Shown in pieces: positions 9,344-17,208 of a stretch of DNA of 38,810 nt. Source of the stretch: Halomarinibacterium sp041392125. Lineage in GTDB: Bacteria > Bacteroidota > Bacteroidia > Flavobacteriales > Flavobacteriaceae. Both the position numbers and the translations under genes were made by a program. The notes under the pieces were generated by a model. That model had not been told where the DNA came from, did no database searches, and saw nothing but the letters and a program-made list of their open reading frames with translations. Location of the stretch: assembly GCA_041392125.1 (NCBI GenBank), contig JAWKMR010000014.1:1-38810 (forward strand), given 5' to 3'. Position 1 is the first letter of the stretch, and every line of letters begins with the position of its first letter.

Positions 9344-9394
9344 GGGTTTTGAAAAAAATCTTGCACCTTTGGTCAGGCGCAAATTTCAAAACCC
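9344..9394. repeat. 11-bp perfect inverted repeat
   Basis: GGGTTTTGAAA (9344-9354) and TTTCAAAACCC (9384-9394) are perfect complements 29 bases apart. The first arm can instead pair with the upstream TTCAAGCCC (about 9332-9340), so the two hairpins exclude each other. Confidence 0.65.
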
Positions 9395-9655
9395 TTTCCA
9401 TCAGCAATATTTTTTCCAAAAAACTTGACAGTATGTCAACGCCATCAAAGAAACGGCTTTCTTTTTTCTCTTTTTCTTTGTAAAAAAAATATTCATTTTT
9501 TTATTTCTGATGCAAAAGGAAGCAATCTAAAGCAACAAAATCCATATCTAACGAATAGCATAAAAGTTGCCATATATTTCAATGGAAGGTACAACTTCGT
9601 GTCAAGTCCGTACCAAGTCCGAAGAAAAGTAAGTTTCATTTAAATCATTTATGTT

Positions 9656-10298
9656 ATGGGTAAAATTGCTCAAGGAATTTTAGGAGGGCTTTCCGGTAAG
9701 GTTGGAAACATTATCGGTGGAAGCTGGAAAGGTATTGACTACATCAGAATTAAACCTTCAAGTGTAGCCAATCCAAGAACAGTAGGTCAGGTAAACCAAA
9801 GAACCAAGTTTACCGTGACTTTAGAATTTATTCAGGCTGTAAAAACCATTCATCCAAAAAGGATATAAGTTTTTAGCAGTGAAGAAAACAGCATTTAATG
9901 CTGCGATGTCTTATGTGTTGAATAATGCCATCACAGGAGTCGAACCAGACTTTGAGGTGGATTATGCAACCGCATTAGTAAGTAGAGGAGGTTTATCGGC
10001 TGCTTTGAACCCTTCTACAGATCTTGCAACACCTGGAGAGGTAACTTTTAACTGGGATGATAACTCTGCTGAAGGTAACGCCAACGCTACCGATAAAGCA
10101 ATGTTATTGGTTTACAATCCATCAAAGAAAGAATCTATTTCTTTAACAGATGGAGCAGACAGAACAGTAGGGACCCAAATTGTTGCAATTCCAACAACCT
10201 ACGCAGGAGATACTGTAGAGCTATTTATGGCATTTATAACTGCCGATGGTAGCCAAGTATCAAACAGTACTTATTTAGGCTCTGGGATAGCCAATTAA
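9656..10298 (+). pseudogene. DUF6266 family protein with one homopolymer frameshift
   Basis: A protein of unknown function common in Bacteroidota. The family N-terminus is clear: MGKIAQGILGGLSGKVGNII, followed by GGSWKGIDYIR and an NPRT..Q.NQR.KF stretch. The frame breaks in the A-run 9841-9845; removing one A gives VKPFIQKGYKFLAVKKTAFN and a continuous 213-residue protein, the normal family size. The C-terminal half (ATPGEVTFNWDDNS, AMLLVYNPSKKE, DTVELFMAFITADG) looks like an immunoglobulin-like beta domain. No signal peptide is evident. A strong terminator follows, so it is a single-gene unit. The one-base homopolymer change may be a sequencing error rather than true decay. Confidence 0.85.
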
Positions 10299-10318
10299 TA
10301 GCTTGGTGCTTTTATTTG

Positions 10319-10346
10319 AAAACCGCTCAAATCGAGCGGTTTTTTT
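10319..10346 (+). terminator. Rho-independent terminator of the DUF6266 gene
   Basis: A perfect 10-bp stem AAAACCGCTC/GAGCGGTTTT (10319-10328, 10334-10343) with a 5-base loop and a T-run to 10346, 21 bases after the stop codon at 10298. Confidence 0.88.
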
Positions 10347-10373
10347 ATGTTATATTCGTAAGTGAATTTATTA

Positions 10374-10517
10374 ATGATTGCTCTTGTTTTACTCTTTTAT
10401 GCATTTTTTGTATCCTATTTGTTGCCCAAATGCTGTAACTATCGTAAAATCAAGGATAATTACATATTGTATCGGGAAATAAAAAACGCCGGGGTAACTA
10501 CTCCCGGCGCTTTATAA
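10374..10517 (+). CDS. Candidate 47-residue membrane peptide
   Basis: A short open frame starting with ATG at 10374 and ending with TAA at 10515-10517. Residues 2-17 form one hydrophobic segment (IALVLLFYAFFVSYLL), followed by Cys-Cys and a basic stretch (NYRKIKDNY). It begins just after the DUF6266 terminator and its 3' end crosses the CGCCGGG hairpin at 10487-10509. I do not recognise it. Its length and composition could arise by chance in AT-rich DNA, and no clear ribosome-binding or promoter signal supports it. Confidence 0.22.
   Translation: MIALVLLFYAFFVSYLLPKCCNYRKIKDNYILYREIKNAGVTTPGAL
10481..10509 (-). terminator. Terminator-like hairpin reading on the - strand
   Basis: Stem CGCCGGG/CCCGGCG (10487-10493, 10503-10509) with a 9-base loop. 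On the - strand it is followed by six T residues (10486-10481). No - strand gene is visible upstream of it, since the next gene is on the + strand, so its purpose is unclear. Confidence 0.5.
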
Positions 10518-10668
10518 TGAAAATATAAAAAATAACTTTTTAAAACCGCTTCAAAAATAAGCTTCAAAGTTATTGTGAACTATTATTGAAAAAACAAAAT
10601 CATTAACGAAAAGTTAATGAGCTTAATAATAATATAAATAGCTCAAAAAAAGGGATTTTTTTAGTAAT
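10518..10668 (+). promoter_or_regulatory. Upstream region of the two-component system with inverted repeats
   Basis: This gap holds AATAACTTT/AAAGTTATT (10531-10539, 10566-10574), two direct GCTTCAAA copies (10548-10555, 10561-10568) and CATTAAC/GTTAATG (10601-10607, 10613-10619) just before the histidine kinase gene. The last pair has the size and spacing of a site for a dimeric regulator, so autoregulation by the downstream OmpR-type protein is possible. No perfect TAnnTTTG box was found. Confidence 0.4.
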
Positions 10669-11949
10669 ATGGCTCTCAATTTGAAACGAAGAACACTTTA
10701 TATCTTGATCCTTATAGTATCGGTATTGGGACTTTTTATAGTCCAATACCAGTACTTAACTATTGGTATTAATTTAGCAAAAGTGCAGTTTCAAAAAAGA
10801 ATTGGCAGTGCCTCTAAAGTCATTAAAGCAGATCTGGCTACCCAGAACCAGCTTACCTTTTTAATAGAGCAGGCTATAAAACAAGACAATTCTTATTTTA
10901 ATACCAGTGTAGATAGTATTACGGATGCCTCCCGTCATTTTTTAAACGATTTTATTACACACCGACTTACAGAAAATGGTATTGAAAGAGATTTTTCCTA
11001 TCGGTTATACACCAAGAATGCCAGCGATTATTTAACGGCTCCTTCCACCTTTGATTTTTCCGAAAAAATAAATACCTATCCTATTGAATTAGAGGGCTAT
11101 TTGCCACTTATTTTAAATAAAAACTTAATATTAGAGCTACAGTTTAAAGATGTTGCCAGTTATTTCTTTTTTCAATTAAATGGGCTTACCATTCCAAGCC
11201 TTATTTTTATGACTGCGATTATTTTTGTGATTGTGTGGGTGCTTCGATCGTTTTATTGGCAACGAAATGTGATTACCACCACCAACAACTTTATTAACAA
11301 CCTTACCCACGAATTAAAGACCCCTGTATTTTCTATTGGACTTGCTACCAAAATTTTGAAGGAGCAAGCTTCAGAAACGCAGAAACCAGTTTTGGAACTC
11401 ATTCAGCAACAAACAGAACGCTTAAAAAATCATATCGAAAAAGTACTAGAACTGGGCATGTTGGAGTCTAAGAAACATTTATTTGAATTAGAAAAAGTTA
11501 ATTTTACACCTGTTTTAGAACGAATTTGTGAAGATTTTAAACAACTTTCAACACTTGAAACATTTAACTTTTCTTTCCATATCGAAAATAAAGAATTTTT
11601 GATTGAAGCTGAAACTTCGCATTTGGAAAATGCCATTAACAATCTACTGGATAATGCCAAAAAATATGCTAAAGATCCTATAATTAGTCTAAATGCCTTT
11701 CAAAAAGAAAAAGTTTTAACTATTGAAATTCGAGACAATGGCATAGGGTTAACAAAAAAAGAACAAGAGCTGGTTTTTCAGAAATATTACCGTGTCACTC
11801 GAGGCAATACGCACCCTGTCCAGGGATACGGACTGGGACTTAGTTATGTAAAAGAAATTATAAAAAAACATAAAGCAACCATTACACTGGAAAGTGAAGT
11901 GGGCAAAGGAACACTTGTAAAACTTAGCTTACCTTTAACTCATGGATAA
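10669..11949 (+). CDS. Sensor histidine kinase of a two-component system
   Basis: A 426-residue membrane histidine kinase. TM1 is near residues 10-28, a sensor region of about 140 residues without a recognised domain follows, and TM2 is near 173-193. There is no obvious HAMP domain. The phosphoacceptor His is in NNLTHELKTPVF (His214). The ATPase domain has the N box (NAINNLLDNAKKYA), G1 (RDNGIGL), and G2 (GYGLGLSYV). The layout resembles RprX-like kinases of Bacteroidota. It overlaps the response regulator gene by 8 bp, so the two form a pair. The signal is unknown; its position next to the polysaccharide locus and the metal block suggests, without proving, a link to envelope or metal stress. 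Confidence 0.93.
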   Translation: MALNLKRRTLYILILIVSVLGLFIVQYQYLTIGINLAKVQFQKRIGSASKVIKADLATQNQLTFLIEQAIKQDNSYFNTSVDSITDASRHFLNDFITHRLTENGIERDFSYRLYTKNASDYLTAPSTFDFSEKINTYPIELEGYLPLILNKNLILELQFKDVASYFFFQLNGLTIPSLIFMTAIIFVIVWVLRSFYWQRNVITTTNNFINNLTHELKTPVFSIGLATKILKEQASETQKPVLELIQQQTERLKNHIEKVLELGMLESKKHLFELEKVNFTPVLERICEDFKQLSTLETFNFSFHIENKEFLIEAETSHLENAINNLLDNAKKYAKDPIISLNAFQKEKVLTIEIRDNGIGLTKKEQELVFQKYYRVTRGNTHPVQGYGLGLSYVKEIIKKHKATITLESEVGKGTLVKLSLPLTHG

Positions 11950-12655
11950 GAAGGAAACCTCCCTTTTATTGGTAGAAGATGACCCTACCTTGGGGTATTT
12001 ATTACGAGAATACCTCAGCATGCATCAATTCCATGTTTTGTTAGCGAAAACTGCTAAGGAGGCATTAGTATTAATAGATGTACATAAATTTGATCTTGCA
12101 ATTTTGGATGTTATGCTTCCCGATACCGATGGATTTGAACTGGCAAAAAATATACAATCCATCTATCCGTCTTTACCTTTTCTGTTCTTAACAGCTCGTT
12201 CTTTAAAAGTAGATGTGCTTAAGGGATTTTCATTAGGCGCAGTTGACTACTTAAAAAAACCTATTGATGAGGAAGAATTGGTGGTACGAATAAAATCGCT
12301 ACTCACTCGAATACAACCCACTCAAAATAGGGAAAAGACAACCGAAATTTCGAAAATTGGCAAGTATCATTTTCATTACAAAAACCAAACCTTAGATTTT
12401 CAAGAAAAAAAAATAACACTTACCAAGCGGGAGGCAGAATTACTTCGGTTTTTAGATATTAATAGAAATAATCTTTGTAGCCACAAAGAGATTTTAAATG
12501 CACTTTGGGGAAAAAGTGACTATTTCAATAAAAAAAGCTTGAATGTTTTTATTACTCATTTACGGAAATATTTACAAGAAGATTCTTCCATTTCTATTGA
12601 AAATATTCACAAACAAGGCTTTATTTTAAGGGTTGAGAAACCTCTTAACGAATAG
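11942..12655 (+). CDS. OmpR-family response regulator
   Basis: A 237-residue DNA-binding response regulator. The receiver domain (about residues 7-120) has the acidic pocket (VEDDP), the phosphoacceptor Asp56 in LAILDVMLPDTDGF, the Thr in FLTARS and the Lys in DYLKKPID. The C-terminal winged-helix domain (about 140-235) contains LTKREAELLRFL and the recognition region with KSLNVFITHLRKYL. It is translated with the upstream kinase (8-bp overlap). Its 3' end overlaps the end of the convergent Wzi-family gene by 11 bp, so the two transcripts would be antisense to each other there. Targets are not known. Confidence 0.95.
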   Translation: MDKKETSLLLVEDDPTLGYLLREYLSMHQFHVLLAKTAKEALVLIDVHKFDLAILDVMLPDTDGFELAKNIQSIYPSLPFLFLTARSLKVDVLKGFSLGAVDYLKKPIDEEELVVRIKSLLTRIQPTQNREKTTEISKIGKYHFHYKNQTLDFQEKKITLTKREAELLRFLDINRNNLCSHKEILNALWGKSDYFNKKSLNVFITHLRKYLQEDSSISIENIHKQGFILRVEKPLNE

Positions 12656-13991
12656 CATATCGATACCCAAGGCCAATTCCCCAAATCGTATCATTAAGGT
12701 TGCTGGTATCCAATCCTCCCAAGAATCTAAAAGTGCCATAATTTTGTGTAGGATACTCAACCAAAAGCATATGAGACCAGTTTTTTAATGGAACAGGAAG
12801 TGGTTTAGTATAATTGCCTATATTTTTTACGAAGGTTGTTCTTACTTCCCAATTGCATTTATAAGCAATTCCTGAAAATGCTAGATGATGCGCTTGTAAT
12901 CTATTGCTTATCACTGGAGAATTTGCTTCATTTACTTCTAAAAAAGGGTCATACAACATTAAAGGAAGTCCAATAAAATTACCTTCGTATACCCAGCCAC
13001 TTCTGTAAATATTATTTCTAAAATAACTATCAAATCCGGAGCTACTGGTATTTCCACTTTGATCTGTGGTTTCTATAAATTCATACAAAACCTTTTCAAT
13101 AAATTTTGAAGAGGTAAGTTTATAACTGGTTCCCCAAATTCCGTCAGGAAAATTTTTCCAAGCCGTACCGGAACCATCCTCAAAAGGATGTTCATGATAA
13201 AAATTTAAAGTTCCCGAAGTTAACTTAAAGTAATAGTCAAACAAATAAGAACCCATATGGTTTCCTACAGCATTTAAAATCTCACCATTAGCACCAATTT
13301 CCGGAGACTTCCGCGCAGTAAAAACATCAATAAAGGCGTTAAAGTCATCTTTTAAATCGCCATAAACGGGAGATGTTCCTGCCCATTGCGCATAGTGCTG
13401 TAGTTGCAAATGCAATTCGTGGCGTTCCGAAAACCGAATATACATTCCTAAGCGTTTGTAATGTACCCAAGGGTTTTGAACATAGCGATGGTCATCATTT
13501 AAAAAAAAATGTCCTATCCCCCAATCTATAGAAAATACTTTCGAGATTTTAAAGGGTTCTTCAGCCTCAATCAAAAAGCCTGGCATAGGTCTACTATTTC
13601 CTGAAAATAAAAAATTTTTATTGCTTACTGAAAGCTTTTCATCTTCCTTAACGGTAGAAAAGGCACCTGCAGAAATCTTTAGCCAAGAGTTTGAAAAACG
13701 AACAAAAGATTCTTTGCGCTGAAATTCATTATAAACATTATCTCGATAAAAAACACCCAATTTACCAGAAATTTTTGCCTTTTCAGAAATAGGATATTCC
13801 CCCTCAACTTCGCCTAATAATGAAAAATTAGAGTGCCCCCCGAAAGATGTTTCAGAATTTGTATAGAACCAAAATGGGTTTAGATTGTCAGCGACAACAG
13901 CAAGAGTTTCGCTTCGAGCCTTCCAGGATATTTCTTGGGCAAAAAAAGGAACATAAAAAAAGCACAATACTATAACAAAAAACCGTTTCAT
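12645..13991 (-). CDS. Wzi-family capsule assembly outer-membrane protein
   Basis: A 448-residue outer-membrane beta-barrel protein of the Wzi type, expected to hold surface polysaccharide on the outer membrane. The start MKRFFVIVLCFFYVPFFAQ at 13991 gives a clear signal peptide; the frame runs 26 codons further upstream but that part lies inside the preceding gene. Typical features are the alternating aromatic strands, SRPMPGFLIEAEEPF, NDDHRYVQNPWVHYK and the final strand ending WGIGLGYRYAIR. It begins 1 bp after the Wzc-like kinase stop and is the last gene of the polysaccharide operon. In proteobacteria Wzi acts as a lectin for group 1 capsule; the same role here is inferred. Confidence 0.85.
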   Translation of the reverse strand: MKRFFVIVLCFFYVPFFAQEISWKARSETLAVVADNLNPFWFYTNSETSFGGHSNFSLLGEVEGEYPISEKAKISGKLGVFYRDNVYNEFQRKESFVRFSNSWLKISAGAFSTVKEDEKLSVSNKNFLFSGNSRPMPGFLIEAEEPFKISKVFSIDWGIGHFFLNDDHRYVQNPWVHYKRLGMYIRFSERHELHLQLQHYAQWAGTSPVYGDLKDDFNAFIDVFTARKSPEIGANGEILNAVGNHMGSYLFDYYFKLTSGTLNFYHEHPFEDGSGTAWKNFPDGIWGTSYKLTSSKFIEKVLYEFIETTDQSGNTSSSGFDSYFRNNIYRSGWVYEGNFIGLPLMLYDPFLEVNEANSPVISNRLQAHHLAFSGIAYKCNWEVRTTFVKNIGNYTKPLPVPLKNWSHMLLVEYPTQNYGTFRFLGGLDTSNLNDTIWGIGLGYRYAIR

Positions 13992-13992
13992 A

Positions 13993-16377
13993 TTAGCGTT
14001 TAAATAATCGATTCCAAAAACTTGGTTTTTCATCGTTATAGCTGTAACCATACTTATTTCCATAGCCAAAATTACTCATAGAAACATTATTAAGCACCCC
14101 GGCAACATTAACAAGTCGACCATCTTCCATAGCGTCTTTTACAAACTCCAGCAAGTTCTTTTCAGTATATCCCGCCCTAAATACATAAAGGGTTACATCT
14201 GCCAGTTTATTGATTAATATCGTATCGGTCACTAACATAGAGGGTGCCGTATCCACTACTACAAAATCATAAATTTGACGCAATTCGTCAAAAATTTGTT
14301 TTGTTCTGCTTTCCATTAGTAATTCTGCAGGATTGGGAGGAATTGCTCCCGAAAGAATGATGGAAAGATTTTCATTTTCTTTGCTTTTTGCCGAAATATC
14401 TTGGATAGAGATAGAAGGGTCAATAATATATTCTGTAAGTCCTTTCGAGTTTTGTGACGATTTTGAAAGGTAGCGGTGTAACTGTGGATTTCGTATATCA
14501 CCCCCTACTAAAACCACCTTTTTTCCGGTTAGAGCTATGGTTAATGCCAAATTAAAGGCTACAAAAGTTTTTCCTTCTCCTTTAATGGTCGAAGTCACAA
14601 AAACTGTATTAGACTTCTGAGCATTTTCAAGTTTATTGATAAATAAATACTGAAGATTGGTTCTTAAAATCCGGAACGATTCGGCTAAAATGCTTCGGTC
14701 GTTTAATTGAATAAGCTGCTGTTCATCCTTCTTCAATTTCGGAATTTCCCCTATTAAATTTAAATAGGGCATGCTGTGTTCAATATCTCGGCGGTTAGCA
14801 ATTTTATTATTAAATAATTGTCTTAAATACAAAAATAGAAAAGGGAGCAATAGCCCAGAAAGTAGCGCCCCTAAATAGATAATGGATTTTTTCGGAGACA
14901 CCGGAAATATACTGCTATCTGCCTTATCTACTACCTTTGCTTTGGGAGATGTAACTGCCAGTGAAATAGCGGCCTCTTCTCTTTGTTGCAATAAGAATAA
15001 ATACAATTGCTCCTTAATTATTTGCTGGCGTTCAATCCCACGATAAATTTTCTCGTTCGTTGGAACTTTGGATAGTTTTGAATTTAAAACCGATTCTTGA
15101 AAGTTTAAGTCCCGTAAAGAAACTTTTAGGGAATTGGTCGTGTTTTTTAGAGTATTTAAAATGTTTTGGCGTATTTCTTCTATTTGGCTATTTACATTAA
15201 TCACCACCGGATTTTTTGCAGTGGAAGATTTTAAAAGCCTATTGCGTTGTAATACCAATTCGTTGTAATTGTTAACAGACTCCGAAACATCACCTCCTTC
15301 AATTCCTAAATTGGCAGGTAATAAATCATTAAATGAGGAATCCTCCATATACTCAATCATGGTATTTGCCAATTCCAATTGTGTATTTACATTAAATTGG
15401 CGCTTTTCAAAATCGCTGGCATTTTCAAGAATTAGTTGCGCTTGTGCTTCAATATTGGTAAGCCTATTGGAGCTTTTAAAAGTTTCCTTATTGGTTTCTA
15501 CCGAGTCAAGTTCTTTTGTAATGATTTCTAATCGGGAATCAATAAAATCGGACGTTTTTTTAGCCACTTGCCCTCTATCATCAATAGCATCTTTATTATA
15601 CTGAAAAACCAACTCGTTAATGAAGTCTTCTGCTTTACTTCTTACCGGGCTTTCCAAACTTATTCGCACTACATTACTGTTGCTAATTTCGTTGACAACA
15701 ACAAGATTTCGTTGGTAATTGGTAGCGACTTTATCGAGATTACTAAAAGAAACGGATATTGTTTTTAAAAAGAAGCTCTTAAATTTTGTGGAACTGTCCA
15801 AATTGGGGATTACAGTAATACTGCCAAAAGGGAGATTTACTTTAGTGCCAAATTTATAGATAGTGTCAATAGATTTTGAATCGTTATAAAGTCTAAACTG
15901 AGATTCGTCTTTAATTTCAAAAAATAATTTTGGGAAGGTGCCTTTTTCGCTAATACTATCAATTACTGTTAAATATTGCACTTTAAATGGCTTATACTCA
16001 TATAGTTCTGTGGTTTTAATAGTGCCAATAGACTCGTATAAAATATTCAAATCTAAAGCAGCAATGACTTCTTTAATTATTCTTTTTGATTTGAAAATAG
16101 CAATTTCATTTTCAATTTTATTATTATTAAATTTTGATAAAAACCCTCCAAGTCCAGAAAAGGCAGCCAATTCTTCAGGGCCTCCTCCAGATTTTTCATC
16201 TTTTATAATAACTGTTCCGGTAGATAAATAAGAAACGGTAGTATACCGCAAATAAATAAAAGCCAAACAGATTGCTATCAATACCCCTAAAACAAATAGA
16301 TACCAATACCGTGTGTATTTTTCTAGAGTTTCTCTAACGGAAAGTTCATTATCACTACTTCTATGAGCTGTTTTCAT
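13993..16377 (-). CDS. Wzc-like polysaccharide co-polymerase / tyrosine autokinase
   Basis: A 794-residue inner-membrane protein that would control chain length and export through the Wza-like channel. It has an N-terminal TM (about residues 28-46), a periplasmic Wzz/GNVR region with long coiled-coil helices (about 250-450), a second TM near 500-517 and a cytoplasmic BY-kinase. The kinase shows Walker A GEGKT (residues 600-604), Walker A' VVLVGGDIRNPQ and Walker B FVVVDTAPS. The C-terminus carries a tyrosine cluster (GYGNKYGYSYNDEK), the usual autophosphorylation site. The N-terminal and kinase parts are fused in one chain, as in proteobacterial and Bacteroidota enzymes. It lies 1 bp after the Wza-like gene and 1 bp before the Wzi-family gene. 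Confidence 0.95.
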   Translation of the reverse strand: MKTAHRSSDNELSVRETLEKYTRYWYLFVLGVLIAICLAFIYLRYTTVSYLSTGTVIIKDEKSGGGPEELAAFSGLGGFLSKFNNNKIENEIAIFKSKRIIKEVIAALDLNILYESIGTIKTTELYEYKPFKVQYLTVIDSISEKGTFPKLFFEIKDESQFRLYNDSKSIDTIYKFGTKVNLPFGSITVIPNLDSSTKFKSFFLKTISVSFSNLDKVATNYQRNLVVVNEISNSNVVRISLESPVRSKAEDFINELVFQYNKDAIDDRGQVAKKTSDFIDSRLEIITKELDSVETNKETFKSSNRLTNIEAQAQLILENASDFEKRQFNVNTQLELANTMIEYMEDSSFNDLLPANLGIEGGDVSESVNNYNELVLQRNRLLKSSTAKNPVVINVNSQIEEIRQNILNTLKNTTNSLKVSLRDLNFQESVLNSKLSKVPTNEKIYRGIERQQIIKEQLYLFLLQQREEAAISLAVTSPKAKVVDKADSSIFPVSPKKSIIYLGALLSGLLLPFLFLYLRQLFNNKIANRRDIEHSMPYLNLIGEIPKLKKDEQQLIQLNDRSILAESFRILRTNLQYLFINKLENAQKSNTVFVTSTIKGEGKTFVAFNLALTIALTGKKVVLVGGDIRNPQLHRYLSKSSQNSKGLTEYIIDPSISIQDISAKSKENENLSIILSGAIPPNPAELLMESRTKQIFDELRQIYDFVVVDTAPSMLVTDTILINKLADVTLYVFRAGYTEKNLLEFVKDAMEDGRLVNVAGVLNNVSMSNFGYGNKYGYSYNDEKPSFWNRLFKR

Positions 16378-16378
16378 A

Positions 16379-17131
16379 TTATCGGGTAAGGAGGATTGTG
16401 GTGCTTAAAACTACCGTAAATAAGGATAATAATGATGGTATGTCTGGTAAAAATCCAGATTTTTTTACTCCTTTAAGTGAAGGCTCAACATAGACAACGT
16501 CATTTTGTTTTAAAAAGTAGTAAGGGCTTTTAAAGAAATCGGTTTTTGTAAAATCAATACGAGCTACTTTTTGTTTCCCACCTTCATGCCTAATAACCAT
16601 AATTTGTGTGCGCTTTCCATCTACTGAAATATCTCCGGCAAGACCTATTGCCTGGGGCAAAGTAACGCGCTCATCGGCAATGGTATAAACTCCTGGATTA
16701 TTAACCCCACCAATAACAGTTACTTTAAAGTTCATAATACGAGCATCTACAACTACATCTTTTACATATTCTGAAATTTTTGAAGTAAGCAAAGTTATTA
16801 CCTCTCCTCTGGTTTTACCAGCTACCGCAATTTCACCCAAAACAGGAAATTGAATATTTCCAAGATTATTTACAAGATACCCCTTTAAAAGTGGGTTTTG
16901 GTTGTTCGAATTCCCTTCCTCAATGCTCATTTTAAAAGGCGCTACCACAGTTTCATCTAAAGAAGAAACAGAAATGTGAAGAATATCATTAGGTTCAATT
17001 TGTGGCTCAAAGATATTGGAAGAGAGAAGGTTATTTAATTCTTCAGCGTCCTGAAAATAAAGAATTTGCTTTTTTGTAGCACAAGAAGAAAGAAGTAAAA
17101 TACTGAAAATTATGAGCGTAATTTTTTTCAT
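16379..17131 (-). CDS. Wza-like polysaccharide export lipoprotein
   Basis: A 250-residue outer-membrane export protein. The N-terminus is a lipoprotein signal (MKKITLIIFSILLLSSC, Cys17). A poly-saccharide export (PES) domain follows with IEPNDILHISVSSLDE and GYLVNNLGNIQFPVLGEI, then a SLBB-like segment (VTVIGGVNNPGVYTI, TLPQAIGLAGDI). The C-terminus ends in a hydrophobic helix (LLSLFTVVLSTTILL) as in Bacteroidota members. It is 1 bp upstream of the Wzc-like kinase, its usual partner. It is separated from the upstream dehydratase gene by 77 bp, the widest gap in this operon, so an internal promoter is possible though no clear box was found. Confidence 0.93.
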   Translation of the reverse strand: MKKITLIIFSILLLSSCATKKQILYFQDAEELNNLLSSNIFEPQIEPNDILHISVSSLDETVVAPFKMSIEEGNSNNQNPLLKGYLVNNLGNIQFPVLGEIAVAGKTRGEVITLLTSKISEYVKDVVVDARIMNFKVTVIGGVNNPGVYTIADERVTLPQAIGLAGDISVDGKRTQIMVIRHEGGKQKVARIDFTKTDFFKSPYYFLKQNDVVYVEPSLKGVKKSGFLPDIPSLLSLFTVVLSTTILLTR

Positions 17132-17208
17132 TTATAAAGGAATAATACGTGTAAATATACACCTTAAATACAAAAACTTTTAGGCAGGAAAAGATAGTTT
17201 TCCAATTG

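Larger units (their letters stand above)
9232..9655. other. Intergenic region with competing hairpins and short repeats
   Basis: No supported gene in these 424 bases. It holds the DUF1508 promoter box at 9286-9293, two mutually exclusive hairpins between about 9332 and 9394, and a pair of CAAGTCCG direct repeats spaced 11 bp apart (9603-9610, 9614-9621) enclosed by CTTCG/CGAAG. The short open frames that cross it are low-complexity and not family-like. Confidence 0.5.

Noticed and set aside
9295..9643. Two short overlapping + strand frames
   Set aside because: Low-complexity Ser/Phe/Lys-rich sequences over the competing hairpins; no family match and no clear start signal.
14490..14520. Wzc-like Walker A' reading VVLVGGDIRNP instead of an Asp at the first position
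   Set aside because: The second Asp and the RNP part are kept, and I recall Gly at this place in related Bacteroidota kinases, so it is not evidence of inactivation.
15269..15768. Two + strand frames opposite the Wzc-like gene
   Set aside because: Antisense to a well-supported kinase gene and without motifs.
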